Shown: positions 8,947 to 17,708 of the stretch, one piece after another
How positions within the stretch are numbered: position 1 is the stretch's first letter
Layout: each line of letters starts with the position of its first letter
From: Cystobacter ferrugineus
Lineage (GTDB): Bacteria; Myxococcota; Myxococcia; Myxococcales; Myxococcaceae
Direction of reading: 5' to 3'
DNA length: 64,000 nt
Assembly (NCBI RefSeq): GCF_001887355.1
Contig: NZ_MPIN01000001.1
Span: 1,075,603-1,139,602, forward strand
Notes under the pieces: generated by a model
What the model was told of the DNA's origin: nothing
Databases searched by the model: none
What the model saw: only the letters and a program-made list of their open reading frames with translations
Position numbers and translations under genes: made by a program

Positions 8947-9184
8947 GACGGCCAACCCGCGGAGCTCGCCCCGCTCCTCGCGTTCGATGGTGCGCGCGGT
9001 CAGTGCGTGGGTAGCAAGCGTGGGTGCATTCGGCTCCAGCGTCCTCCGCCGCTTGCCTTCCAGGCCCTCCGCGCGGTGACCAGATTGCGCCGTGGACCCG
9101 GACCGCACAGAGAGGATGTGGTTCCTCTCGCGACGGGGGTGCGACCGGGGTTCCATTCCTCCCCGTCCATGAAGGAGTCCAGCG

Positions 9185-9583
9185 ATGGCTCAAGTGGAGA
9201 CGCAGAGATCCTCGGTTCAGCCCTTCCTGCCGCAAGGCGGCATTCAGCTCTCCGAGGAGATGAAGGGTTGTATCAGCAATTGCATGTCGTGCGCGGCCGT
9301 GTGCCTGCAGACGGTGACGTACTGCCTCCAGCAGGGCGGCAAGCACGCGGCGTCCGATCACATCCGGCTCCTCCAGGATTGTGTGCAGATCTGCAAGACG
9401 AGCGCGGACTTCATGTTGCGTGGCTCCCCCCTGCACACCCGCACCTGTGGTGTCTGTGCCGAGGTCTGTGAGCGGTGCGCGGCCGAGTGCGAGAGGATGG
9501 GCGAGGACGCGATCATGAAGGCCTGCGCCGAGGCGTGCCGCCGCTGCACGGAGTCCTGCCGCAAGATGAGCGCGAGGGCGTAG
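9185..9583 (+). CDS. Cysteine-rich four-helix copper-storage protein (Csp/DUF326)
   Basis: 132 residues with 16 cysteines spaced as CxxC/CxxxC along four predicted helices, e.g. GCISNCMSC near residue 30, RTCGVCAEVCERC near 100 and ACAEACRRCTESC near the end. This is the pattern of Csp proteins, which fill the core of a helix bundle with Cu(I). No Tat or Sec signal is present, so it should be a cytosolic, Csp3-like form. AAGGAG lies ahead of the start. No copper pump or regulator is adjacent. Confidence 0.85.
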   Translation: MAQVETQRSSVQPFLPQGGIQLSEEMKGCISNCMSCAAVCLQTVTYCLQQGGKHAASDHIRLLQDCVQICKTSADFMLRGSPLHTRTCGVCAEVCERCAAECERMGEDAIMKACAEACRRCTESCRKMSARA

Positions 9584-9759
9584 CGTCCCACAGGCGCATG
9601 GGGGCTCCTCAAAGACAGACGGGGGAGTCCTCGAGTATGGCTGATGGCCATGGGCCTTGCCAGAGCGTCACGGCCTCGAGAGGCGGGCTCGCTATGGACT
9701 GGGAGTGGCCCGGCTGTCGCTGGGGGGCTCCCACTACCTGCCGCGTGCCATCGCACCTG

Positions 9760-10026
9760 TCACTGCGTCTCCACGGAATCCCGCGCCCCGGTCCCGTCCA
9801 TCTCCGCGGCAAGCGCCTTCCCCTCGAGCGTCAGCGACAGACCTCCGAAGGTGACGGCGACCAGGCGCTCGAGTTGCATCTTGTCGATCACGTCGAGGAA
9901 CTCGGACCGGGGAATCCGCAGTGTCTCCCCCAGCGCATTGACCTCGTCGTGGCTCAACAGGGCTCCACCCTTGGACGCATCAATCGAGTACAAGGCGCGC
10001 AAGAAGGCTCGAGATGTGTCTTCCAT
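9760..10026 (-). CDS. Small protein of unknown function (winged-helix-like)
   Basis: 88 residues if started at the ATG at 10026, which has AGGA nine bases upstream; an in-frame ATG three codons earlier has no properly spaced site. The sequence LRALYSIDASKGGALLSHDEV, then a helix and a short beta-like end (LVAVTFGGLSLTLEGKALA) resembles a compact winged-helix fold (inference). It is divergent from the TPR gene at 10384. The strand is otherwise open far upstream, but that part is a shadow of the coding strand of the next gene. Confidence 0.6.
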   Translation of the reverse strand: MEDTSRAFLRALYSIDASKGGALLSHDEVNALGETLRIPRSEFLDVIDKMQLERLVAVTFGGLSLTLEGKALAAEMDGTGARDSVETQ

Positions 10027-10383
10027 GATTTGCATTCCTGAAGCGATCTTCCTTGAAGATGGGCCCCTGTAGAAGCCCTGGCAGTAGGGAATGGAGTGTG
10101 CCTCTGGCCCTTCTCTCGGAGGGCGTTGCCGCGTTTCCAGGCAGGCATGATGGGCCAGGCTGGCCGCCCTTTCGCCCTCGTCAGCATCCGTCAGCAACCC
10201 TCTTCTACCTCCGCGCACCCCCCACCACCCGTCTACGGGGCTCTCTCTTCTTGCACGTATTCCGCGTAGGCGCCAGACGGTCGCTGATGTATCCTCCGGT
10301 AGGCAAGGACACGACGAGCCGCCCCCCAGAACGTGGGCTCGAACGCGTCCGCGCTCCCCTTGTGCTTCGGTTGGAGAAACACC
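10027..10383. other. Divergent promoter region
   Basis: About 360 bases between the leftward small gene and the rightward TPR-lipoprotein-kinase unit. It must hold both promoters. I see no convincing sigma-70 or sigma-54 box and no strong palindrome. Confidence 0.3.
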
Positions 10384-11160
10384 ATGCGCGCCGTGTTGGG
10401 TTGGATCGCGATCGTACAGCTCATGTGGGCCGGGAGTGCCCGAGCGGACGAGCTGGCCACGCTCGCGTTGTCCCAGGCCAAGGCCTTCTACCAGGCGCTC
10501 GATTATGAGCGGTGTCTCAAGCGGCTGAAGCGTGCTGGTACGCTGAAGCTGTCGGAGCCGGAGCGGGTCGAGGTGGCGCTCTACCAGGGCTTGTGCGGCG
10601 CCAGCCTGGGCCAGTCCAAGGCGGCCAGGAAGTCCTTCCAGCGTGCGTTGGAGCTGAACCCGGAGCTGCAACTCCCCCTGGGAACGAGCCCCCGCATCGT
10701 CGCGCTCTTCGAGGAGGTGGGGGGAGGGCGCCGGACCCGGCCGGCGGAGTCTCCGGCGGTGGCCGCTGCCCCCGCTCCCGCCCCCGAGGTGGCCGCCGCC
10801 CCCGCTCCGGACAAGCCGTCGGCGGAGTCTCCGGCGGTCACGCCCGATCTGAAGCCCGCGGCCCCTCCGGCCGTGGCCGAGCGTCCGCCGTTCCTTCCTC
10901 CCGCCCAACCGCCGAAGAGTGGGGTGGTCCGCGCCGTGCCCTACGTGCTGGGCGGCGCTTCGCTCGCGGTGCTCGCCACGGGCGTCGTCTTCGGTGTCCA
11001 GGCCCGCTCCTTCGAGAATCAGGCGCGTGGCGCGCATTTCGACTCGGACATGGCCGCCTTCAACAGTCAGGCCGCCTCGCGCGCCCGCACGGCCAACATG
11101 CTCTACATCGGCTCGGGAGTCGTCGCCGCGGCCACCGTGGTGAGCGCTCTCCTCCAGTAG
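10384..11160 (+). CDS. Exported TPR-like protein with C-terminal membrane segments
   Basis: 258 residues. A signal peptide (MRAVLGWIAIVQLMWAGSARA) is followed by helical TPR-like repeats (about 25-115: KAFYQALDYERCLKRLKRAG and SKAARKSFQRALELNPELQ), an Ala/Pro-rich linker (about 118-180), and two hydrophobic segments near 190-210 and 240-258. GGAG precedes the start. It is first of three closely spaced genes (26 bases to the lipoprotein, 13 more to the kinase), so likely an operon. This architecture is common next to myxobacterial kinases; no enzymatic role is visible. Confidence 0.78.
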   Translation: MRAVLGWIAIVQLMWAGSARADELATLALSQAKAFYQALDYERCLKRLKRAGTLKLSEPERVEVALYQGLCGASLGQSKAARKSFQRALELNPELQLPLGTSPRIVALFEEVGGGRRTRPAESPAVAAAPAPAPEVAAAPAPDKPSAESPAVTPDLKPAAPPAVAERPPFLPPAQPPKSGVVRAVPYVLGGASLAVLATGVVFGVQARSFENQARGAHFDSDMAAFNSQAASRARTANMLYIGSGVVAAATVVSALLQ

Positions 11161-11186
11161 TCCGCCTCAGCCCCCAAGGATTCCCC

Positions 11187-12677
11187 ATGAACCGCGACAC
11201 GAGAGTCGCTCCTTCATTTTTTCTGCTCGGCCTGCTCCTCACGTCCGGCTGCCTGGTGCAGAACATCGATGAGGAGGGCCGCGCTTGCGATGCGGAGCAC
11301 CCGTGCAGCGCGGGACGCTCCTGCGTCGACGGTGTCTGCCTGGCCCATGTCACGCCCGCCTCGGATGGGGGTGATGGCGGTCCCTCGGAACAGGGCGATG
11401 GCGGCTCCACGGATGGGGGCGGTGGAAGCTGCCTGGACGCGTGCGTGGACTGGCTCTGTGGCACCTCCAACGCGTGCGGAGCCGTCTGCCAGCCCGAGAA
11501 CGGGTGTGTCGAGGGGAGCCTGGTGGATGGCTTCGACTCGGGGGACACGGGCTGGGTCATCTTCAAGGATGATGTGACCCGCTTCGAGATGACGACCGTC
11601 TCCAGCCCGGCCCTGAGCGGGCAGGCACTGTGGCTGGACTACGACATCAACCAGGCGGGCGGCTTCGGCGGAATCGAGCGGCTCTTCGGGGAGGGCCAGG
11701 ACTGGCGGCAGGCCACCGGCCTCGGCATCTGGGTGTACGGGGCCGCCACCGGCCATCCCTTCCGGTTGGAGATCTACGACACCCATTGGGTGCGCTTCGA
11801 GTTCATCGTCGCGGAGGATTGGACGGGCTGGAAGCACGTGTATGCCCCGTTCAGCGCCTTCGCCCGCTCGGTCTTCCAGCCCGTTCCGGACGCGGGCAGC
11901 GCCCCGCTGGCGCTCGAGGCGGTCAAGGGCCTGAGCATCTCCCCCGGGTACTTGTCTGGCGCCCAAGGGGCCGTGGTGGTGGACCAGCTCGCGCTCCTGC
12001 GGCGGCCCGAGGCGGGTGCCATCGTTCCGCTCTACATCTATCCCTCCCCCGGGGCGTGGGCGCCGCTCATCGAGGGCAAGGCCTCGCATCCGACGGTGCC
12101 GGTGCTGGCCATCATCAATCCCGACACCGGCCCGGGAGTGGCCATCAAACCGGAGTACGCCACCTCCATCAGCGAACTGGCGGACGCCGGCATCACGGTG
12201 CTCGGCTACGTGCATGCCTCGTACAGCCAGCGCGACGCGAGCGTGGTGCGCGAGGAGATCAGCCGCTATCGCTCCTTCTACCCGGAGGCGCGGGGCATCT
12301 TCATCGACGAGATGGCCAACACCGAGGGGCAGGAGGGCTACTACCGCGCGCTCAGCGACCATGCGCGGGACGTGGGCTTCTCGCTCACCGTGGGCAATCC
12401 GGGCGCTCGCACGCCCGTGAGCTTCCGCGGAACGGTGGATGTGCTCACCATCTCCGAGGGGCCTGGACTGACGGAGGCCGGCCTCATCCATGAGTCGGCG
12501 GCTGGCTTCGACCGGGGCTCCCTGAGCGTGCTCCGCTATGGCCTTCCCTCCGCCAGCCCGGCCTACGTCAACCAGGTCCGCCGCGACGTGCGCTACATCT
12601 ACCTCACGCATGATGCGCAGAACCCCTGGACCTCCTTGCCTTCGTACCTGAACAGCTTGCTCGACTCATTGCGTTGA
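11187..12677 (+). CDS. Lipoprotein with carbohydrate-binding-like and spherulin-4 domains
   Basis: 496 residues. Lipobox LLTSGC (Cys22) gives a lipid-anchored surface or periplasmic protein. A Cys-rich segment and Gly/Asp-rich linker (to about 85) are followed by a jelly-roll-like region (about 108-275: GFDSGDTGWVIF and an ending VVVDQLALLRR), like CIA30/CBM11-type modules. Residues about 277-494 match the spherulation-specific family 4, a TIM-barrel related to polysaccharide hydrolases: VPLYIYPSPGAWAPLI, AIINPDTGPG, GITVLGYVH, GIFIDEMAN, and NPWTSLPSY near the end. Acidic residues in FIDEM are candidate catalytic groups. It is translated between a TPR protein and a kinase. Confidence 0.82.
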   Translation: MNRDTRVAPSFFLLGLLLTSGCLVQNIDEEGRACDAEHPCSAGRSCVDGVCLAHVTPASDGGDGGPSEQGDGGSTDGGGGSCLDACVDWLCGTSNACGAVCQPENGCVEGSLVDGFDSGDTGWVIFKDDVTRFEMTTVSSPALSGQALWLDYDINQAGGFGGIERLFGEGQDWRQATGLGIWVYGAATGHPFRLEIYDTHWVRFEFIVAEDWTGWKHVYAPFSAFARSVFQPVPDAGSAPLALEAVKGLSISPGYLSGAQGAVVVDQLALLRRPEAGAIVPLYIYPSPGAWAPLIEGKASHPTVPVLAIINPDTGPGVAIKPEYATSISELADAGITVLGYVHASYSQRDASVVREEISRYRSFYPEARGIFIDEMANTEGQEGYYRALSDHARDVGFSLTVGNPGARTPVSFRGTVDVLTISEGPGLTEAGLIHESAAGFDRGSLSVLRYGLPSASPAYVNQVRRDVRYIYLTHDAQNPWTSLPSYLNSLLDSLR

Positions 12678-12690
12678 GCCCCCGCGCGCC

Positions 12691-14322
12691 ATGACCCAGG
12701 TTCAGCTACCCCAATTGGGGAAATACCGGTTGCTCGAAGTCATCGCCAAGGGCGGGATGGGCGAGGTGTACAAGGCCCAGCAGGAGGGGCCGGCGGGGTT
12801 CTCCAAGACCGTGGTGGTCAAGCGCGTCCTGCCGCATCTGGCGGACGCGGAGAACTTCATCGAGATGTTCCTCGAGGAGGCCCGCCTGGCGGCGCGGCTG
12901 TCCCATCCCAACGTGGTGCAGATCTTCGAGCTGGGAGAGGAGCGGGGCGAGTACTTCATCGCCATGGAGTACATCCCGGGGCCTTCGCTCCACCGCGTGC
13001 GCAAGCGCCTGCGGGAGCTGGGGCATCCCTTCCCCGTCGACATCGCCGCGTACGTCGTCGCGCAGGCGCTCCAGGGACTGCACTACGCGCACGAGCTGCG
13101 GGATGAGGCCGGCAGGCCCCTGGGAATCGTCCACCGCGACATCAGCCCCGACAACATCCTGGTGACGATGGATGGCGTGGTGAAGGTCGTGGACTTCGGC
13201 ATCGCCAAGGCGACGGATTCCGCGTCCAAGACCCAGTCGGGCATGCTGAAGGGAAAGTTGTCATACATCTCGCCCGAGCAGGTGAGTGGCTGGCCCGCCT
13301 CCGTGCACTCGGACATCTACGCCGCCGGGGTGGTGCTCTACCAACTGTTCACCAACACGCTGCCCTTCAGCGCGCCCTCGAACGCGGCGCTGCTCCAGAA
13401 GATCGCCACGGCGGAGCCCGAAGCGCCGGAGCGGCGTGAGCTGGATGTGCCTCCCGTGCTCAGCAATATCGTCATGAAGGCGCTGCGCAAGGAGCCGCAC
13501 GAGCGCTTCGCCACCGCACAGGAGATGTCCCGGGCGCTCTTCGATGCCCTGGAGTCCTGTCAGCGGAGGCTCTTCCCGGAGGACCTCAGCGCGTTCCTCA
13601 AGCAACTCTTCGAGCAGGAGGGCTCGCCGCGGCGCTTCTTCGCGCAGCCCACTCCGCGCGGCACGCGGCTCCCCGCCCCCCCCGCGGTCGTGGAGGACGA
13701 GGCGACGGCTCCCCTGGCGGGCTCCGTGCTCTCGAATCCGCCGACGGTGACGACGGAACCCGCCCGCCCGCGCAATCGCGCGATCGCGTGGGCGGTGGGA
13801 GGAGCCCTCATCTCCGTGGCCGTGGGCGTGGTCGCGCTGCGACCGTGGGAGCGGGGCACGCCTCCTGCTCCCGCTCCGGTGGCTCCCTCCTCCGTGGCGC
13901 CGGCCCCAGCCCCCGAGAACGTCCAGGTCCAGAAGCCAGCCACCCCGGAGCCGCCGGTGGCAGCGGTGTCTCCGATCGCGGCGGAGCCATCACCGGAGAA
14001 GGCAGCGGTGCCACCACCGCGGGAGGCGGCACCACCACCGGACGCGCCCACGCCCGAGCCCACCACCCCATCCCCGGCGCCGTCGCCCCAGGAGCCCTCC
14101 CGGGTGGCCGTCATGGGACGGGTGCAGGTCCGGGTCAATCCCTGGGCGGAGGTCTTCTACGAGGGCCGCAGACTGGGCATCACCCCCATGCCCGCCATCC
14201 GGCTCCCCGCGGGGAGACGGACCCTCACCTTGAAGAACAAGGAGCTCGGGGTGTCACGCGACTACCGCGTCTCCGTTCCGGCCAACGGCGAAGTCACGTT
14301 GAAGGCGGACCTGCTGGAGTAG
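12691..14322 (+). CDS. Hanks-type Ser/Thr protein kinase with PEGA domain
   Basis: 543 residues. The kinase domain (about 11-290) has all key parts: Gly-rich AKGGMGEVY, Lys44 in VVVKRV, HRDISPDN with Asp150 and Asn155, DFG with Asp168, and an SPEQV P+1 region, so it should be active. A Pro/Ala-rich region follows with one membrane helix near 365-385. The extracytoplasmic C-terminus (about 475-540; VNPWAEVFYEGRRLGITPMP) is a PEGA domain, often found in surface-sensing kinases. It is 13 bases after the spherulin-4 lipoprotein, so the kinase may sense something bound by it (inference). Confidence 0.92.
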   Translation: MTQVQLPQLGKYRLLEVIAKGGMGEVYKAQQEGPAGFSKTVVVKRVLPHLADAENFIEMFLEEARLAARLSHPNVVQIFELGEERGEYFIAMEYIPGPSLHRVRKRLRELGHPFPVDIAAYVVAQALQGLHYAHELRDEAGRPLGIVHRDISPDNILVTMDGVVKVVDFGIAKATDSASKTQSGMLKGKLSYISPEQVSGWPASVHSDIYAAGVVLYQLFTNTLPFSAPSNAALLQKIATAEPEAPERRELDVPPVLSNIVMKALRKEPHERFATAQEMSRALFDALESCQRRLFPEDLSAFLKQLFEQEGSPRRFFAQPTPRGTRLPAPPAVVEDEATAPLAGSVLSNPPTVTTEPARPRNRAIAWAVGGALISVAVGVVALRPWERGTPPAPAPVAPSSVAPAPAPENVQVQKPATPEPPVAAVSPIAAEPSPEKAAVPPPREAAPPPDAPTPEPTTPSPAPSPQEPSRVAVMGRVQVRVNPWAEVFYEGRRLGITPMPAIRLPAGRRTLTLKNKELGVSRDYRVSVPANGEVTLKADLLE

Positions 14323-14335
14323 GGCTTGCTCCGCG

Positions 14336-15571
14336 CTACGGCGTCATCCAGTTGCGCGAGACGCTCAGCATGACCAGCAGCTTGATCGTGTCGCCGTAGT
14401 AGTCCTCGGTGGGGGCGGTGGAGACGATCTGATTCCACAAGCTGTCCAGCCACGCCTGGCCGCCGGAATCCACGGTGGCCGCGACGGCGAACGGCGCCAG
14501 GAAGACCATGTCGTTGTAGGACTCGATCGCGGTGCCGTTGAGGTAGTAGCCGGCGCGGATGTTGTTCGGCCTGCCTCCGGTCTTGCCGCGAATCCAACGG
14601 CTGATGAGGCTGGCCGAGTTGCGCGAGCGGGTGTCGCCGCTGATGGCCGCGTCGATGCCGAGGCGCCACGGGACGCGGCACGCATTCCAGGAGTAGCTGC
14701 CGTCATACGGCGCCTCGAGGAATTCGGCGGGCGCGGGGCGAGGCGTGGTTTGCGTGTTGATGATGAAGTCGGGCACCAGGCCGGTCGAACTGGCGTAGGT
14801 GGTCTGCATCTTCTCGATCAACGTCTGATGCGCGCTCAGCACCTGCGACCAGTCGGTGCTGGCATGGCCGATGAAGCCGCGGAAGTGGCCGAGCATCCAG
14901 TCGGAGCTGCGCGTGGCGTAGTAGTAGTCCGGAGCATCCTCCTCCAGCAGGCTGGCCCAGTCGCCGAGATTGACCAGTCGCGTGGTCGGGTTGATGTTGC
15001 TCTGCGCGATCGCGTTGAGCACGCGCGTGGCTTCGGCCGCGTAGTTGATGGAACCGTTGGAGCCCCACTGCTTGTGCGCGAGCAGCAACGCGTAGGCGAT
15101 GTCGAGATCGCCATCGGTGGCCGAGTCGTGATCGAGGATGTCGCGGCAGTTGACATCCTGCGCCCAGGCCAGCAGGTCGGGATTGTTCTGGCTGGGATGC
15201 CGGAGGTTGTAGCGGTGCAGGCCGTCGAAGATCGTCTGGGCCTGCGGGTCCTGCCCGGCCATCATCACGGTGATCAGCATGCCGTAGCCCTGGCCCTCGG
15301 ACACGACATAGGCGCCGTCGCCCGTGCTGGCCTTGATGCGGTAGTCGCCCGCCTGGCAACCGGCGACGACGTAGCGGCTCTTCCACTTCCAATAGAAGTC
15401 CGCCGTCGCGCTGTCAGCCGCGGCCGTGCCGGCCGAAACGCTCAAGGTCGACGCGTGATAGGGCTGATGGTGACTGCCGAACGGATGGTTCTGGGCCTGC
15501 GCGGTCCCGGCGATGCCAGACAAGGTCAGCGCCAGTCCCGGCAGAAGGTGTTTCAGCGAAGGCATGGGCAT
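14336..15571 (-). CDS. Secreted GH8 glycoside hydrolase (chitosanase/endoglucanase)
   Basis: 411 residues. A signal peptide (to about AQA, residue 26) is followed by a single GH8 (alpha/alpha)6 barrel. VSEGQGYGML carries the conserved proton-donor Glu92, and DSATDGDLDIAYALLLA carries the conserved Asp cluster at about 153-157. GH8 members cleave cellulose, chitosan, lichenin or xylan; the substrate cannot be decided. GGAG is found ahead of the two possible ATGs (15571 or 15565). It converges closely on the kinase gene with only 13 bases between. Length is typical of the family. Confidence 0.9.
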   Translation of the reverse strand: MPMPSLKHLLPGLALTLSGIAGTAQAQNHPFGSHHQPYHASTLSVSAGTAAADSATADFYWKWKSRYVVAGCQAGDYRIKASTGDGAYVVSEGQGYGMLITVMMAGQDPQAQTIFDGLHRYNLRHPSQNNPDLLAWAQDVNCRDILDHDSATDGDLDIAYALLLAHKQWGSNGSINYAAEATRVLNAIAQSNINPTTRLVNLGDWASLLEEDAPDYYYATRSSDWMLGHFRGFIGHASTDWSQVLSAHQTLIEKMQTTYASSTGLVPDFIINTQTTPRPAPAEFLEAPYDGSYSWNACRVPWRLGIDAAISGDTRSRNSASLISRWIRGKTGGRPNNIRAGYYLNGTAIESYNDMVFLAPFAVAATVDSGGQAWLDSLWNQIVSTAPTEDYYGDTIKLLVMLSVSRNWMTP

Positions 15572-16048
15572 GGAAGTGCTCTCCAGTCAGTGACGGTGAT
15601 GCGCCCGCTGATGCCCCACGAATGGCTCGAATGCAAGGCAATAACTGGAAAAGCGGTCGTGAGCGAATATCAAGAAATGAGAACGACGAGTGATCATGTG
15701 CGTCGCGGCGCGTCATCGTGGGCAAGGTGGCTCGAACAAGTGACACCTTCATGACGCCTCGAAGGAGTGGTTCAGCAGACAGAAGACTTTCACGAAGTCC
15801 TCACGCTTATCCTTTCCATGCATTCTTGTCTCTCGCACTGCTCGTTGGCATCGCTATATTCAAGATGCAGTTCAGCCAGCGCGAGCCTTCCACGGCCATT
15901 GTTCGCAATCTCTGAGAATGCACCGATATCATCATGATTAATGAGTCCATCGAGTATGGGCTTCTCATGAGCAATGCGCTCAGTGATCAAGAAGGTTTTG
16001 TTGTTGCTTCATGACGCAGCACATCAATCATCGAGGAGAGGGAGTTTC
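15572..16048. other. Divergent intergenic region, AT-richer
   Basis: Nearly 480 bases between the GH8 gene and a secreted-protein gene, markedly less GC-rich around 15650-16020. It likely holds both promoters. The AAACGTTT element seen before the pectate lyase and cellulase is absent here. No convincing gene is seen. Confidence 0.35.
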
Positions 16049-16765
16049 ATGAACAAGCTGATGAGCAGCGCCGTGTGTGCCATTGCCGTGACGGCATCTC
16101 TCGTGGGTGGGCAGGCGAGTTCCCAGGCCACCGCGCCGGTGTCCGTGAGCTACACCTTCGCGCAGGGCGCGGAGGGCTGGACGCATGGGTTCGCCGATCT
16201 TCCGACGGATTACGTCAGCCTGGGCATCTACGATACCGACTTCGGTTGGAGTGCCATTCCGGATCAGTCCGGGGTGAACGGCCTGATGATCCAGAGTCAT
16301 AACCGCAGCGACGACGTCTTCATGTACATCACGAAGAAGGTCGACGCGTCCGCGGGCCTTCGTCCCAACACGCAGTACACCGTCTACCTGAGCTTCGACC
16401 TCGGGACCAGCGTCAGCGAGGGGCAGATCGGAATCGGCGGCGCGCCGGCCGAGGGCGTCACGGTCAAGGCCGGGGCGGTGAACTACGAGCCGGTCCTCCA
16501 GGTGGAGTCCGTCGGTGGCTTCCCGTACTACATCCTCAACGTCGACAAGGGTGCTCAGACCAATGGTGGCACCGACATGCAGGCGCTTGGCCACCTCGGC
16601 AAGCCCAACCCGGACCAGGAGGGCTACCAGCTCAAGCACTTCGAGCACACCTTCACCGTGACGACCAATGCCCAGGGAGCGGCCTACCTGATCATCGGCA
16701 CGGATTCCGGATTCGAGGGTCTGACCAGGATCTACTACACGAACATCCAGGCTGACTTCATCTAG
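16049..16765 (+). CDS. Secreted beta-sandwich protein of unknown function
   Basis: 238 residues, starting after GGAGAGGGAG. The signal peptide ends near QASSQA (about 27). The mature part (VSVSYTFAQGAEGWTHGFAD near the start, then alternating beta segments to the end) looks like a single jelly-roll, as in carbohydrate-binding modules, but without a recognisable enzymatic domain. It is followed by a strong terminator hairpin. The neighbouring GH8 gene hints at a polysaccharide ligand (inference). Confidence 0.72.
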   Translation: MNKLMSSAVCAIAVTASLVGGQASSQATAPVSVSYTFAQGAEGWTHGFADLPTDYVSLGIYDTDFGWSAIPDQSGVNGLMIQSHNRSDDVFMYITKKVDASAGLRPNTQYTVYLSFDLGTSVSEGQIGIGGAPAEGVTVKAGAVNYEPVLQVESVGGFPYYILNVDKGAQTNGGTDMQALGHLGKPNPDQEGYQLKHFEHTFTVTTNAQGAAYLIIGTDSGFEGLTRIYYTNIQADFI

Positions 16766-16779
16766 TCAGGAGAAGCGCC

Positions 16780-16821
16780 AGGGGAGGTCCATTGGGAGCT
16801 CATGCCCGGTGGACCTCCCCT
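16780..16821. terminator. Bidirectional hairpin between convergent genes
   Basis: AGGGGAGGTCCA (16780-16791) pairs perfectly with TGGACCTCCCCT (16810-16821), loop 18 bases. It lies between the convergent genes ending at 16765 and 16846. No long T-tract follows on either strand. Confidence 0.6.
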
Positions 16822-16845
16822 CGTCGTGGGCTGGTTGCTGGAAAC

Positions 16846-17643
16846 TCAGCGCGTGGTGGCTTGCAACGCCTGCGGCTTCGGCGCCGAGATCCGTGCCATC
16901 AGCTTCACGACGAGGGCCCGCGGGAAGAACCGTGACGCGAACGTGGCCAGGAAGTTCCCGAGGCCGTGGATCACCGACGGCCGGTTCTTCGGGAACTCGT
17001 CGAGCCCGAGCCGCACGACTCCTTCGGGGCGCGCTTTCCGGGCGCCTCCGGCCGCGCCCTCGCCCGCGCGTTCGAAGAACGGCGTGTCCGTCGCGCCGGG
17101 GGAGAGGGCCATCACCCGCACGCCGCGGTCCTTGTATTCGGCCCACAGCGCTTCAGTGAACGAGAGCACGAAGGCCTTGGTCGCCCCGTAGACCGCCATG
17201 TACGGCGTTGGCTGGTACGCGGCCATTGAGGCCACCTGGATGATGCCGCCGCGCCGCCGCTCGAGCATCGGGAGGAACACGTACGTGAGCTCGACGAGCG
17301 CTCCGATGTTGAGATCGATCTGGCCGCGCTGCGTCTCGAGGGGAATGTCCGCGAACGGCCCGTGCGCCCCGAAACCCGCGTTGTTGATCAACACGTCGAC
17401 GTCGAGCCCTCGCCGCGTCACTTCATCGAACACGCGCCGCGCGGCGCCCGGCTTCGTGAGATCCTCCACGATGACCTGTGCGTGCTCGAGCCGTGCGGCG
17501 AGCGCCTCGAGCTTCTCCTTGCTGCGCGCGACGAGCACGAGCTTCGCGCCGCGGGCATCGAGCTCCCGCGCGAAGGTCTCTCCGATACCCATGGAGCCAC
17601 CCGTCACCACCACCGTCTTTCCCGCGAAATCGAAGTCGTTCAT
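16846..17643 (-). CDS. Short-chain dehydrogenase (SDR), LysR-linked
   Basis: 265-residue SDR: TGGSMGIG at about 14-21, NNAG near 90, YGATK catalytic Tyr/Lys near 155, with a serine in VASMAAY. This type (DltE/YqjQ-like, with FPRALVVKLMA tail) often acts on acyl or lipid-linked substrates, but none can be named. An upstream in-frame Met 14 codons earlier is possible. It is divergent from the LysR gene, 65 bases apart, which suggests LysR control of this gene. Confidence 0.87.
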   Translation of the reverse strand: MNDFDFAGKTVVVTGGSMGIGETFARELDARGAKLVLVARSKEKLEALAARLEHAQVIVEDLTKPGAARRVFDEVTRRGLDVDVLINNAGFGAHGPFADIPLETQRGQIDLNIGALVELTYVFLPMLERRRGGIIQVASMAAYQPTPYMAVYGATKAFVLSFTEALWAEYKDRGVRVMALSPGATDTPFFERAGEGAAGGARKARPEGVVRLGLDEFPKNRPSVIHGLGNFLATFASRFFPRALVVKLMARISAPKPQALQATTR

Positions 17644-17708
17644 GCGCCCAACATGCGTGACGGGGGATTTTCTGGGAATGGACATGGCTGGTAAGCTGAT
17701 TTCCACCC

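Noticed and set aside
7168..9156. A 662-codon leftward open frame over the SDR end and CYP152 gene
   Set aside because: Antisense to the P450, low-complexity His/Arg/Pro composition, no start site.
10333..10383. An upstream start for the TPR-like gene at 10333
   Set aside because: It adds 17 residues ahead of a clean signal peptide; the ATG at 10384 has GGAG.
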